The notes under the pieces were generated by a model that was given only the letters and a program-made list of their open reading frames with translations, was not told the origin of the DNA and ran no database searches. Source: Marinomonas communis (GTDB taxonomy: Bacteria; Pseudomonadota; Gammaproteobacteria; Pseudomonadales; Marinomonadaceae). From it: 64,000 nucleotides of DNA. Made by a program: the position numbers and the translations under genes. The stretch covers positions 62,001-126,000 of the forward strand of contig NZ_SNZA01000001.1 of the NCBI RefSeq assembly GCF_004363305.1, written 5' to 3'. Each line of letters starts with the position of its first letter. Within the stretch, counting starts at the first letter, position 1. Below are positions 20,169-28,978 of the stretch, piece after piece.

Positions 20169-21023
20169 CTATGCAATCGGCTTTTGGTAGGCCAGCGCTT
20201 CTTTGAACTTGCGTACCTTGAATAATGAAGAGATTCGACTCATAGACTCTGAATGGCCAAGGAAGATAAAACCACCTGGTGCTAGAGCGTCATAGAGTGC
20301 TTCAGCAGCGTTTCTGCGCGACACATCATCAAAATAGATCAGTACATTTCGACAAAATATTAGGTCAATGTCGCGATACTTTTGCATGTCTTTTTGTTCA
20401 TTTAGGTTTACTTTTGAAAAATGAACGCAGCTACGTAAATCGTCTGTTGCTTGGTAAAGACCGTGTTCTGTTTTGGTAAAGTATTTTTTCTTTAAGCTTG
20501 GCCCTAAATTTTGCACCGAGCGCTCGTTGAATATTCCGGCTTTTGCTTTTTCCAAAACAGAGGAATCTATGTCTGATGACATTAACTCGATGTCAACGCG
20601 CTCTATAGAAGGCCAGCGCTCCATCAAATAAATGGCAATGGAATAAGGTTCTTCGCCAGTGCTCGAAGGAATTGACCATATTTTTAATTCCTTCTTCTGC
20701 TGAGTCGTGACGATTTCATCGAGTAACTCTTCTACCATGCAGTCAAATTGGTGGGCTTCTCTAAAGAAGTAAGTCTCATTGACTGTCATAATGTTGATCA
20801 ATTCTTGCAATTCCGCCCCTGAGGCTTGGAAACGCATGGCAGTGAAATAGTCTCTGAAGGAATGCGCCCCCGTTTTTTTAACGCGGTCAACCAAGCGCTT
20901 ATCGACGAAGTAGCGTTTACTGTCTTCGAAGCGAATCCCTGTTTTGCGATAAAAAAAGTCACGAAAGCGCTCGAACTCCGCATTAGTGATTTTAATATCT
21001 AGATCTTTGTTAGTAAGGGTCAT
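20169..21023 (-). CDS. cheR: Chemotaxis protein methyltransferase CheR
   Basis: A 284-residue S-adenosylmethionine-dependent enzyme that methylates glutamates of chemoreceptors. The N-terminal helical domain (about 1-90) is followed by the Rossmann domain, with SIPSSTGEEPYSIAIYLME near residue 117 and DLIFCRNVLIYFD near residue 213, both standard CheR blocks. It contains no TPR extension. It sits between the HEAT protein (3 bases) and cheY (12 bases). With CheB in the same operon, adaptation by reversible methylation is expected, presumably on one or both receptors encoded here. Confidence 0.95.
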   Translation of the reverse strand: MTLTNKDLDIKITNAEFERFRDFFYRKTGIRFEDSKRYFVDKRLVDRVKKTGAHSFRDYFTAMRFQASGAELQELINIMTVNETYFFREAHQFDCMVEELLDEIVTTQQKKELKIWSIPSSTGEEPYSIAIYLMERWPSIERVDIELMSSDIDSSVLEKAKAGIFNERSVQNLGPSLKKKYFTKTEHGLYQATDDLRSCVHFSKVNLNEQKDMQKYRDIDLIFCRNVLIYFDDVSRRNAAEALYDALAPGGFIFLGHSESMSRISSLFKVRKFKEALAYQKPIA

Positions 21024-21026
21024 GAA

Positions 21027-21647
21027 CTACTCCTCAGTTAAGCGTTTAACTGCAAGGTTCACTACAAATTCGATATATGGCTCACCTGGAAAGCGTGCTT
21101 TAACAGCGCTGATTGCAGGTAGCATTTCTGGTGTGCCGATCTCTGTCAGCCGGTCAATGGCAGTAGCAACAACGTTAATGTGCTTATCGTGTAAAATCAC
21201 ATCAATCAGCCAGTTAGGTGAATCAGGGTGAGCAAGGGTTTGCAATATATCGATGGCAAAAATTCTTACATCAGAGTCATGGTCATGAAGTAGGTCTTTG
21301 ATGTATTCGCCAATCTCTTCTGGCATGCCCTGAAGAATTTCAATGACGCCATTTCTAAGGGCTGCATTTTCTGAACGCAAGAAGGGTAGTAATCCCTCTA
21401 GCACTCGGTGACCGCCAATACATTGCAAACTCACCAAGATAGCCCCTTTGACGCGGATGCTTTTCTCTCGTGCAAGTGCGTTCAATAGGGCGGGTGTTGC
21501 GACAGAATACTCGCCAAGGGCACGAGCCGCTAAACGCCGTTCATCTGTGTCTTGGCTGTCCAACAACGTAAGCCATTCTTGTAAACCGCGAACAGCTGGC
21601 GCGGTGTTTGGGTTGCTGGCAATCGCCGATGCTTTTTTCAGAACCAT
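21027..21647 (-). CDS. HEAT-repeat protein of chemosensory operon
   Basis: A 206-residue alpha-solenoid with about five HEAT repeats; recognisable units include DTDERRLAARALGEYS, RVKGAILVSLQCIG, ALRNGVIEILQGMP, DVRIFAIDILQTLA and NVVATAIDRLTEIG. No catalytic residues are visible. It lies between cheB and cheR with very short gaps. HEAT proteins recur in chemosensory operons of this layout and probably act as scaffolds or regulators of methylation or kinase partners; the exact role is unknown. Confidence 0.82.
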   Translation of the reverse strand: MVLKKASAIASNPNTAPAVRGLQEWLTLLDSQDTDERRLAARALGEYSVATPALLNALAREKSIRVKGAILVSLQCIGGHRVLEGLLPFLRSENAALRNGVIEILQGMPEEIGEYIKDLLHDHDSDVRIFAIDILQTLAHPDSPNWLIDVILHDKHINVVATAIDRLTEIGTPEMLPAISAVKARFPGEPYIEFVVNLAVKRLTEE

Positions 21648-21659
21648 GAGTCATGTCTC

Positions 21660-22778
21660 CTAGGCTGTACGCATTACCCATTTCACTAATTGATTAGCGA
21701 CTTTGTGGGAGGGCAAGACGCAGCTCGCACCATTCTTTTTTATTAATTCTTGGGGCATACCAAATACCACAGCAGTCTCTTCAGACTCTGCAATGGTTAG
21801 TGCACCTTGTTGTTTCAGGTGAGCCATTTCTTGTGCGCCATCGTTACCCATGCCTGTAAGCTGGACACATACAATGCGCTTTGCTTGTGTAGCTTTGCCT
21901 GCCGACTCCACCATCCTCGACACGCTGGGGTGCCATAGATGGTTCTCTGAACTGGGCGCTGGTTGAGCGACTAACTTACCGTTACGGCGCTGAATCAAAA
22001 TGTCTGCATCACCTCTGGCAATGTACACTTTGCCGGGCTCCAAAGACGTCATTCTTTCAACATGCTCCACTTGAATGCTTACGAGCCCATTTAAGCGTTT
22101 AGCAAGGTTATGAGTGAAGGTGGCTGGCATATGTTGAGCAATCACCACTGGCGCCTTGAAATTTGCGGGTAGGCCTCTGAGTAATTCCTCCAGTGTGCTC
22201 GGGCCACCTGTTGAGACACCGACGACGATTAGGTCAATGTCTGCGGAAGGTTCTATGTTGATCACCTTCTCTTGCACTGCGGTTCGAGCCTCTTGCACCG
22301 GTCTAACAGTGTGTTGTCTTGAGCGTCGCTCTGCTGTTTTTGTATTGGGTGCGGTTGGTTCACTAACGGTTCTAGGGCGTTTTACTCGCGCTCTCAAAGC
22401 AATGCGAATTTTGCTAAGGAGATCAGGGAACGCTTCATTGATGTTTAACGAAACCGTGCCTCCTGGTTTGCAAACATAGTCGACTGCACCCAGCTGAATC
22501 GCTTCAATGGTCGACATGGCTCCACGTTTGGTTAAAGAGGAGAGCATGACGGTAGGGCAGGGATTGCGTTCCATTATATGGCTTAGGCAAGTTAGCCCGT
22601 CCATTACCGGCATGTTGATATCCAAAGTGATCGCGTCAGGCTGGAAGTGCTGAACCTTTTCCAGACACTCCTCGCCGTTACGAGCAATTTCTACACGATA
22701 GCCCTGTTGGCGTAAAAACTCACCGATGTGCTTACGCATGAGGGCTGAATCGTCTACTACAAGTATCAGCTCATTCAT
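21660..22778 (-). CDS. cheB: Chemotaxis protein-glutamate methylesterase CheB
   Basis: A 372-residue two-domain enzyme that demethylates and deamidates chemoreceptors. The receiver domain (1-120) carries acceptor Asp53 in ITLDINMPVMDG. A Pro/Arg/Thr-rich linker (about 125-180) leads to the esterase domain, with its triad Ser in GVSTGGPST (near 190), His in IAQHMPATFTHNLAKRL and Asp in GMGNDGAQEM. It is complete in length. It follows the triple-CheW gene by 6 bases. Confidence 0.95.
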   Translation of the reverse strand: MNELILVVDDSALMRKHIGEFLRQQGYRVEIARNGEECLEKVQHFQPDAITLDINMPVMDGLTCLSHIMERNPCPTVMLSSLTKRGAMSTIEAIQLGAVDYVCKPGGTVSLNINEAFPDLLSKIRIALRARVKRPRTVSEPTAPNTKTAERRSRQHTVRPVQEARTAVQEKVINIEPSADIDLIVVGVSTGGPSTLEELLRGLPANFKAPVVIAQHMPATFTHNLAKRLNGLVSIQVEHVERMTSLEPGKVYIARGDADILIQRRNGKLVAQPAPSSENHLWHPSVSRMVESAGKATQAKRIVCVQLTGMGNDGAQEMAHLKQQGALTIAESEETAVVFGMPQELIKKNGASCVLPSHKVANQLVKWVMRTA

Positions 22779-22784
22779 GAATAA

Positions 22785-24335
22785 TTACCCTAATTGATCA
22801 GCAACGATAGTTTGCTCATTGGCGCTTAGTAGTTCTCTTGCAGACAGAATCTGAATAATTCGGTTACGTTGAGAGAGATTGACTACCTTGCCGAGCATAC
22901 GATTTTGGTCGTCAGATAGTGGAGGAGCATCTTCTATTTGACGTTTTGAAAGACGCAGTACTTCAGCAACAGAGTCCACCACGAAGCCCGTTTTTACAGA
23001 ATCGATAGTGACCACCAAAATGCGTTGTCGATCACTTGCTTCTATACGATTCATGTCAAAACGTGTACGCATATCGACGACCGGTAAAATCGTTCCTCTA
23101 AGGTTCACCATGCCATCAATAAAGCTGGCGGTTTTAGGTACCTTGTCGAGTTTTTCTGGGACGCGTGTAATTTCTTGAACATCTTCGATACTGATACCGT
23201 ATTCCTGATCGGCAAGTTTAAACACCACCATTTGCTCGTTATCACTATCAAGGTCTAGATCATTATCTTGTTGTTGCTCCATGGTCTGATCCTCTTGATG
23301 GGCTTCGTCAAACGCTTTCTGAACGCTAGGGTATTGCAGCAAGCTGCTAGGCTTTAGCACTGACACCAGCCGTTTTCCATTGTCTAAACGACAAATTTTT
23401 TCAATGTCGTCGCTGTTAAACGTGTTAAGTAATTTCGGTACTTCTCCTTGCTCATTTGGAGAAACTCGCAACACTTCTTTAACACCGTCAACAACTAAAC
23501 CAACACAGCTGCTTTGCGAAGGTTTCTCGTTGAGATCCACCACCAGAATGCGATGGTCTTCATTGGCTTCACCTTCATACATGCCAAACAAGGAGCGCAA
23601 ACTGATCAGAGGTAGCACGCGACCGCGAAGATTGATCAGTCCAAGCACATGGGAATCCACATGAGGAACCTGTGAAATATCATCGGGGAGGCGTACGATT
23701 TCCTGAACAGACCCTAAGTGAAAAGCGTATTCTTGTTCATCAACGTTGAAGCTGACGAGCATATCGACGTCTTCATCCGCTTCCTCTTCTTCAATAGTTA
23801 TTGATGTTGTGGAGCCATCAGCCATGCTATTTGATTGGACTGCATCAGAAATGATGTTCTGAAATTGGGTTTCTACGCACTGTTTTGGTAACAGAATTTG
23901 TATAAAGCCCTGATCGTCACCACCATTGATCACACCCTGTAATAGTTCGGCATTGATACTGCTTTTGATGCCTTGAGCGTCTTGTATATCACTTTCAGTG
24001 ACATCAATGACGCGTGATACACGGTCAACCATAAGCCCAATGTTGGTGCCGACATTGACGACCAATATGCGCGAGCTTTCAGTTTGTTCAACACTGTTAA
24101 AAGATAAAATGGTACGTAAGTCCAATACCGGTAAAACGTGTCCCCTTAAGTTAGCCAACCCAAGTAATGAGGAGGAGGTAAGAGGCACATCCACCATACT
24201 TGGGATGCGAATAATCTCGACAACATCGGTCATTGGGAATGCATAACGCTCTTTGCCAATGAAAAATGTCACGTACTGGTTTAATGATTCTTCGAACTCT
24301 TCGTGATTGAGTTCCGCTACCATGGCATTGGTCAT
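22785..24335 (-). CDS. Triple CheW-domain coupling protein
   Basis: A 516-residue protein with three full CheW domains in tandem, about 18-170, 187-345 and 365-510. Each has the start pattern Y-V-x-F and the core LVNLRG-type motif (LANLRGHVLPVLDLR, LINLRGRVLPLISLR, MVNLRGTILPVVDMR). CheW links receptors to CheA; a three-domain version could bridge several receptors or kinases and alter array geometry. It is the only stand-alone CheW of the operon, so it must do all coupling unless another locus contributes. Acidic linkers join the domains. Confidence 0.92.
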   Translation of the reverse strand: MTNAMVAELNHEEFEESLNQYVTFFIGKERYAFPMTDVVEIIRIPSMVDVPLTSSSLLGLANLRGHVLPVLDLRTILSFNSVEQTESSRILVVNVGTNIGLMVDRVSRVIDVTESDIQDAQGIKSSINAELLQGVINGGDDQGFIQILLPKQCVETQFQNIISDAVQSNSMADGSTTSITIEEEEADEDVDMLVSFNVDEQEYAFHLGSVQEIVRLPDDISQVPHVDSHVLGLINLRGRVLPLISLRSLFGMYEGEANEDHRILVVDLNEKPSQSSCVGLVVDGVKEVLRVSPNEQGEVPKLLNTFNSDDIEKICRLDNGKRLVSVLKPSSLLQYPSVQKAFDEAHQEDQTMEQQQDNDLDLDSDNEQMVVFKLADQEYGISIEDVQEITRVPEKLDKVPKTASFIDGMVNLRGTILPVVDMRTRFDMNRIEASDRQRILVVTIDSVKTGFVVDSVAEVLRLSKRQIEDAPPLSDDQNRMLGKVVNLSQRNRIIQILSARELLSANEQTIVADQLG

Positions 24336-24369
24336 AAGAATCTCCTATACATTCGTATAAATGAATCGC

Positions 24370-26280
24370 TTAGACGTTTTGCAATTCGTCAGCAACGGAA
24401 GCAATCTCTTCGATTGACATGGACAGTTCTTCGGTACTACGAGACTGCTGCTGGGCCGCAGTGGCACACTCTTCTGCTGCTGTGCTCGCTTGTTCCGCTG
24501 CCGCTGCAATCTGTTCCATACCTTTAACGGCTTGGCTAACTGCAGAGGAAATCTCTATCGCGGTTCGCTCTACTTGAGTACTGTTATCTCGCACTGAAAT
24601 GATATCTTGCTCGATCTTATTAAGGTCTTGGGTGGACTGAGCAGCTTTATCTACTTCGCGTTTGGCACTTTCTGATGTTTCGGTTAGGTCGATGCGCACA
24701 CGCACAGTTTGATCGCGAATGGCTTTGACCAAATCTTTAATTTGGTCGACGTTCTCGGCAGCTTCGTCAGCTAAGTTTTGAATGTCGCCAGAAACCACTG
24801 CAAAGCCTTTACCGTATTCACCCGCACGAGCTGCTTCTACAGCACCATTGACTGCCAACATACTGGTTTTGATGGAAACAGTTGTGATGGTGTCGATGAC
24901 TTTATCAATGGCGCTGACCATTTGCTCCATTGATGTGATCGCATCAACGTTGCTGCGAGCTGCTTCTAATGATGTGCTGATTCCTGTGATCATTTCATCA
25001 ACACTAGTTTTGTTAGTGGTGAGTAATTCTTGGATCTTCGATACCAGTTCAAGGGTATTTTTGGAGCGTGTGGAAGCAAGTTCTGAGCCCGTCTCAAGTT
25101 GTTTCAAAGCTGCAGCAGATTCTTCTGCAGCTGCCGCCGCTGTTTCGGCACCGCGGCTGATTTCTGAAATCGCAGCACTAATTTCGCTGGCTGCTCTGTT
25201 GATTTCTTCTATAGAGCTGGAAAGCTCTTCTGATGCAGAAGCTACGTCTTCTGCACTTTTACTGATATCAGAACTGTTTTTGAGGTCATCAGCGACACTT
25301 TCTAAATCTTGTGAGGATTCTTCTGCGGCTGTTAAAGCAATGCCTTGCTGTTCAATGGTTTTTACGACTTGTTCTGCTGCGGCGGATTGCTCTTCTGCTG
25401 CCGAGGCGATTTCTTCTGAACCTTTTAAGATATCTCGGCTGGCGGCAAACATCTGATCTGCACTCCCAAGAAGCTCATCGGATGAGGCGCTAATATCACT
25501 GATATCAATGAGGATTTGTTGTAATTGAGAAGTGACCATGCGACCTTTTTCAACTTCCTCAAGAGCTGTCGTCGCTGATTCTTGAACTGAGTCACTCACT
25601 TGACGAGACTGTTGCTGGATGCGTTCGATTTGAGCTGCAATATCAAGCGCGCTTTTTTCAGACACTTCTGCAAGGGATCTAACTGTGTCTGCTACCACCG
25701 CAAACCCTTTACCGTGTTGACCCGCTCGACCAGCTTCGATAGCGGCGTTAAGAGCAAGAAGGTTGGTTTGATCCGCGATGCGAGTGACTTGTTTCACTGT
25801 TTCGCCGATGTTGCTTGCGAGTTGTTCTAGTTCAGACATCATGGCAACCGAAGCTGTTTGCTTGTCACTGGCGGTACCGATGTTGTCGACAAGGTTTGAA
25901 ATCTCATTAGAAACATGTTCGATGAGAGTTTGTAGAACATCTGATCGTTCTTTTGATTCGGTAATGACTTCTTGTTGAGTTTTTAGAGATTGGTTAACTT
26001 GGTTAATGGCTGCCAAGCTTTCTTGGCAAGAGCTGCTGCTTTGTTCTGCGCCAGCAGCAATACTTGCCGAAGCTTTGGACAATTGCTCTCGTGCGCTACT
26101 GGCTTCGGTGATGGCGCTGGCCAGTTCAGCAGTTGAGGAGGCTATCCGTTCAGCAGCTTGCTGTTGCTTAGCAACAGTTCTTGCTTGTTTACGTTGGGCT
26201 TCTGCGCGCTTTGCCGAAGCAGCTGCGTTATCAGTGAGGGATGACGAAGGGGCTGCAACAGTGGACTTTTTTAGGGCCAT
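24370..26280 (-). CDS. Soluble methyl-accepting protein with two signalling tips and basic N-terminus
   Basis: A 636-residue receptor with no membrane segment and no sensory domain; almost all is heptad-rich coiled coil. Two separate tip-like modules occur: the first at about 165-205 ([20 protein letters not shown]) and a more diverged one at about 463-505 ([20 protein letters not shown]). The N-terminus is rich in Lys and Arg (residues 1-45, with [11 protein letters not shown]). It is the first gene of the operon. TlpT of Rhodobacter, the soluble receptor segregated by the ParA-like PpfA, has a comparable role; the basic N-terminus here may serve as an ATPase-stimulating peptide for the operon's ParA (inference). 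Confidence 0.85.
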   Translation of the reverse strand: MALKKSTVAAPSSSLTDNAAASAKRAEAQRKQARTVAKQQQAAERIASSTAELASAITEASSAREQLSKASASIAAGAEQSSSSCQESLAAINQVNQSLKTQQEVITESKERSDVLQTLIEHVSNEISNLVDNIGTASDKQTASVAMMSELEQLASNIGETVKQVTRIADQTNLLALNAAIEAGRAGQHGKGFAVVADTVRSLAEVSEKSALDIAAQIERIQQQSRQVSDSVQESATTALEEVEKGRMVTSQLQQILIDISDISASSDELLGSADQMFAASRDILKGSEEIASAAEEQSAAAEQVVKTIEQQGIALTAAEESSQDLESVADDLKNSSDISKSAEDVASASEELSSSIEEINRAASEISAAISEISRGAETAAAAAEESAAALKQLETGSELASTRSKNTLELVSKIQELLTTNKTSVDEMITGISTSLEAARSNVDAITSMEQMVSAIDKVIDTITTVSIKTSMLAVNGAVEAARAGEYGKGFAVVSGDIQNLADEAAENVDQIKDLVKAIRDQTVRVRIDLTETSESAKREVDKAAQSTQDLNKIEQDIISVRDNSTQVERTAIEISSAVSQAVKGMEQIAAAAEQASTAAEECATAAQQQSRSTEELSMSIEEIASVADELQNV

Positions 26281-26398
26281 AACTCAATCTCCAAACACAT
26301 TAGTCTCTAGTTCCGCAGTGAAGAGTGCTGAACTGCATTAGTCGTTTAAAGATAGAGAAATTTATTCCAGGTAATAGTGGAGTCCTGTTGAGAGACTG

Positions 26399-26441
26399 TG
26401 ATCAATTTGTGAACAGTTGGTATCTGATTGTAAATTGATCA
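26399..26441. repeat. Perfect 10-bp inverted repeat in the region upstream of the chemosensory operon
   Basis: TGATCAATTT (26399-26408) and AAATTGATCA (26432-26441) are perfect inverted copies with 23 bases between. They lie in the 361-base stretch (26281-26641) between the first chemosensory gene and the tRNA array. The rest of that stretch is A/T-rich, with a TATAGT hexamer at 26594 that could be the -10 element for the tRNA array. The repeat could be an operator; no T run follows, so a terminator is less likely. Confidence 0.4.
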
Positions 26442-26641
26442 AAGACGTTAAGTCGGTGAGATTCTGATAGAGCATTTTCAGGAGGGGGGCGAGGTTTTCC
26501 TTATATATAAATAAGTTAGCGGGAAGGTATGTTTTTTGAGCAAGAAAAATAAACTGAAAAAAATCTAAAAAAAATCTTTCCTTTTGAATTCGTTATAGTA
26601 ATATACGCACCCGCTGACAGGGGCAGCGCTCTGGTTAGCAA

Positions 26642-26718
26642 CGGGGCGTAGCGCAGCCTGGTAGCGCACTAGCATGGGGTGCTAGTGGTCGCAGGTTCAA
26701 ATCCTGCCGTCCCGACCA
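26642..26718 (+). tRNA. tRNA-Pro (GGG)
   Basis: A 77-base cloverleaf with encoded CCA. The acceptor stem pairs CGGGGCG with CGTCCCG, and the anticodon stem CTAGC/GCTAG encloses loop ATGGGGT, giving anticodon GGG (reads CCC). First gene of a nine-tRNA array. Confidence 0.95.
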
Positions 26719-26730
26719 AAAATTAGAAAT

Positions 26731-26806
26731 GCCGCTATAGCTCAGTTGGTAGAGCACCTGACTTGTAATCAGGGGGTCCCGAGTTCGACTCTTGGTGGCG
26801 GCACCA
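26731..26806 (+). tRNA. tRNA-Thr (TGT), copy 1 of 5
   Basis: A 76-base cloverleaf with encoded CCA. Anticodon loop CTTGTAA gives anticodon TGT (reads ACA and other ACN). Identical to the next four copies. Confidence 0.97.
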
Positions 26807-26842
26807 TCTAAAGTTTGGTTGTACAATTCGTTAAGCGTTTAA

Positions 26843-26918
26843 GCCGCTATAGCTCAGTTGGTAGAGCACCTGACTTGTAATCAGGGGGTCCCGAGTTCGA
26901 CTCTTGGTGGCGGCACCA
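26843..26918 (+). tRNA. tRNA-Thr (TGT), copy 2 of 5
   Basis: Base-for-base identical to the copy at 26731-26806; separated from it by 36 unrelated bases. Confidence 0.97.
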
Positions 26919-26939
26919 CTTAAACACTTCTCGATATAT

Positions 26940-27015
26940 GCCGCTATAGCTCAGTTGGTAGAGCACCTGACTTGTAATCAGGGGGTCCCGAGTTCGACTC
27001 TTGGTGGCGGCACCA
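26940..27015 (+). tRNA. tRNA-Thr (TGT), copy 3 of 5
   Basis: Identical to the other four copies; 21-base spacer before it. Confidence 0.97.
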
Positions 27016-27041
27016 TTTACAATTTGAAGCGTTTCTTTTGC

Positions 27042-27117
27042 GCCGCTATAGCTCAGTTGGTAGAGCACCTGACTTGTAATCAGGGGGTCCCGAGTTCGAC
27101 TCTTGGTGGCGGCACCA
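27042..27117 (+). tRNA. tRNA-Thr (TGT), copy 4 of 5
   Basis: Identical to the other four copies; 26-base spacer before it. Confidence 0.97.
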
Positions 27118-27144
27118 TCCTAATGATGTAGCAAAAGATTATAT

Positions 27145-27220
27145 GCCGCTATAGCTCAGTTGGTAGAGCACCTGACTTGTAATCAGGGGGTCCCGAGTTC
27201 GACTCTTGGTGGCGGCACCA
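27145..27220 (+). tRNA. tRNA-Thr (TGT), copy 5 of 5
   Basis: Identical to the other four copies; 27-base spacer before it. Confidence 0.97.
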
Positions 27221-27236
27221 TCACTTCATGTTAAAT

Positions 27237-27312
27237 GGGTGTGTAGCTCAGTTGGGAGAGCGTCGCCCTTACAAGGCGAATGTCGGGAGTTCGAACCTCT
27301 CCACACCCACCA
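27237..27312 (+). tRNA. tRNA-Val (TAC), copy 1 of 2
   Basis: A 76-base cloverleaf with encoded CCA. Acceptor stem GGGTGTG/CACACCC; anticodon loop CTTACAA gives TAC. Identical to the copy at 27436-27511, with the 3' flank CTTATA also shared. Confidence 0.96.
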
Positions 27313-27348
27313 CTTATAAGTCAGTGGTTAAAAAACTTATGACAATAT

Positions 27349-27425
27349 GGAGCGGTAGTTCAGTTGGTTAGAATACCTGCCTGTCACGCAGGGGGTCGCG
27401 GGTTCGAGTCCCGTCCGTTCCGCCA
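27349..27425 (+). tRNA. tRNA-Asp (GTC)
   Basis: A 77-base cloverleaf ending GCCA. Anticodon stem CCTGC/GCAGG with loop CTGTCAC gives anticodon GTC. It lies between two identical tRNA-Val genes. Confidence 0.96.
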
Positions 27426-27435
27426 TCTCTATGAT

Positions 27436-27511
27436 GGGTGTGTAGCTCAGTTGGGAGAGCGTCGCCCTTACAAGGCGAATGTCGGGAGTTCGAACCTCTC
27501 CACACCCACCA
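27436..27511 (+). tRNA. tRNA-Val (TAC), copy 2 of 2
   Basis: Identical to the copy at 27237-27312; last tRNA of the array, only 10 bases after tRNA-Asp. Confidence 0.96.
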
Positions 27512-27909
27512 CTTATAGTCCATATTGATTCCTATGATCACATCAAACTAGTTATTCTCTCGTAGCTAATTCTCTTTTTTATTTAGTAAACCACTTCTTC
27601 ATCCCTGTCTTATATATCTCGTCTGGTGCGTTATCTCCTTTCTTCTAAGACTCCTACACTAAACAATTCAAGTTAAAGTTCACTAATCAGTTAGCAAGAT
27701 GGGAAGCGCTGTAAGTAAAATCTATTTTATTCGTTAGACGCACGATTTAGAGTTTTTAGAAATATGCCATTTCAGTATTTAGAAGTGAAAGCTATCAATT
27801 CATTCAATTTAACAGAATAGGCAAGAATTAAACTCATATTGACTACCTGGTGGAGCTGATACAGCGACAAAATAAGCGCGTATTTAGACCTTATCGGAGG
27901 AAGTGAAGT
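27512..27909. other. 398-base A/T-rich gap after the tRNA array, no gene seen
   Basis: No open frame of useful length, RNA gene or clear terminator hairpin was found. I saw no repeated copy of the tRNA-Val 3' end that would mark an integration site. The last bases carry GGAGGAAG (27897-27904), the ribosome-binding site of the next gene. The stretch probably also contains that gene's promoter. Confidence 0.5.
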
Positions 27910-28945
27910 ATGAAGTTGCTGAAACAGGTGGTTGTGTTATTAGCGATCGCTACAAGCTCTGCAATGACCTTAGCGCAGGACATGTCAAATGGCGCAGACA
28001 ATTTTTATGTGAGTGATAGCGTTAACGTTGAAAAAGTACGCTTTAAAAATCTTTATCAGATGGAAGTAGTTGGTAATCTTTTTGTGCCAAAGAATGTCGA
28101 CTCTGAAAAAAAACTACCCTGCAATAGTTGTTGGGCATCCTATGGGAGCGGTTAAAGAGCAAAGTTCTAACTTGTATGCTGCAAAGCTGGCTGAGAAAGG
28201 TTTTATTACTCTAGCTATCGACCTTTCATTCTGGGGCGAAAGTGAAGGTGAGCCGGGTCATTTAGTTTCTCCTGAAATTTACTCGGATGACTTTAGTGCT
28301 GCTGTGGATTATCTGAGTACCCATAGTTCAGTTGACCCAAATAGGATTGGTGTATTGGGGATTTGTGGCAGCGGTAGTTTTGTTATTAGCGCGGCGAAGA
28401 TTGATAGCAGAATGAAAGCCGTGGCGACTGTCAGCATGTATGATATGGGAGTTGCTGCCAGAAGTGGTCTTAATGGATCTACTTCGCTTGAGCAGCGAAA
28501 AGAGTTGATTGCCTTGGCTACTCAGCAACGCTTAGTGGAGTTCAAGGGTGGGGATAAAGTCTACATTCCAGGTACGGTAAATGAGATTGATGAGAATACT
28601 CATCCTATTCAGAAAGAGTTCTATGACTTTTATCGCACGCCACGAGGTGCCTACACTCCAGAAGGAGAGCGCTCTGAATTGACGACAAAGCCTCTTCTAA
28701 GCAGCTTGGTCAAGTTTATGAATTTCTATCCTTTTAACGATATTGAAACTATCTCACCAAGACCGATGCTATTCATAACGGGTGATATTGCCCATTCTAG
28801 AGAGTTTAGCGAAGATGCTTACGAAAAAGCACAAGAGCCGAAAGAGCTAGTAATTGTGCCGAATGCCGGGCATGTTGATTTATACGATCGAGTTGGTTTA
28901 ATCCCATTTGAGAAGCTGTCAGGTTTCTTTACTGATAACTTGTAA
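27910..28945 (+). pseudogene. Secreted alpha/beta hydrolase (dienelactone-hydrolase-like) with a +1 frameshift at an A8 tract
   Basis: The first frame (27910-28155) encodes a signal peptide (residues 1-22, KQVVVLLAIATSSAMTLAQ) and the first strands; the second frame (to 28945) continues the same fold. They join at GAAAAAAAAC (28105-28114). Removing one A restores EKNYPAIVVGHPMG, the family's usual text. Downstream are the oxyanion/nucleophile region GICGSGSF with a nucleophilic Cys, as in dienelactone-hydrolase-like YcjY relatives, an acid (ITGD) and the catalytic His in NAGHVDLYD. Joined, it would be about 344 residues. It could be a real frameshift, a slippage-prone tract or a sequencing error. 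A convergent AraC regulator follows. Confidence 0.75.
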
Positions 28946-28951
28946 TGGCTT

Positions 28952-28978
28952 ATGCCCGACTTTAGTCGGGCATTTTCT
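28952..28978. terminator. Terminator between hydrolase and AraC gene
   Basis: A perfect nine-pair stem ATGCCCGAC / GTCGGGCAT with a TTTA loop is followed by TTTTCTT on the plus strand. The AraC stop codon (28962-28964) lies in the loop, so the element serves the hydrolase transcript and overlaps the end of the regulator gene. Confidence 0.85.

Noticed and set aside
26635..27131. Open reading frames on both strands across the tRNA array
   Set aside because: They arise only because identical tRNA genes lack stops in some frames; they lack ribosome-binding sites and resemble the well-known false proteins annotated over tRNAs.
26731..27220. Five evenly repeated 76-base units with short unique spacers, looking like a CRISPR array
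   Set aside because: Each repeat folds as a complete tRNA-Thr with CCA end; repeat length and conserved tRNA boxes rule out CRISPR, and no cas genes are near.
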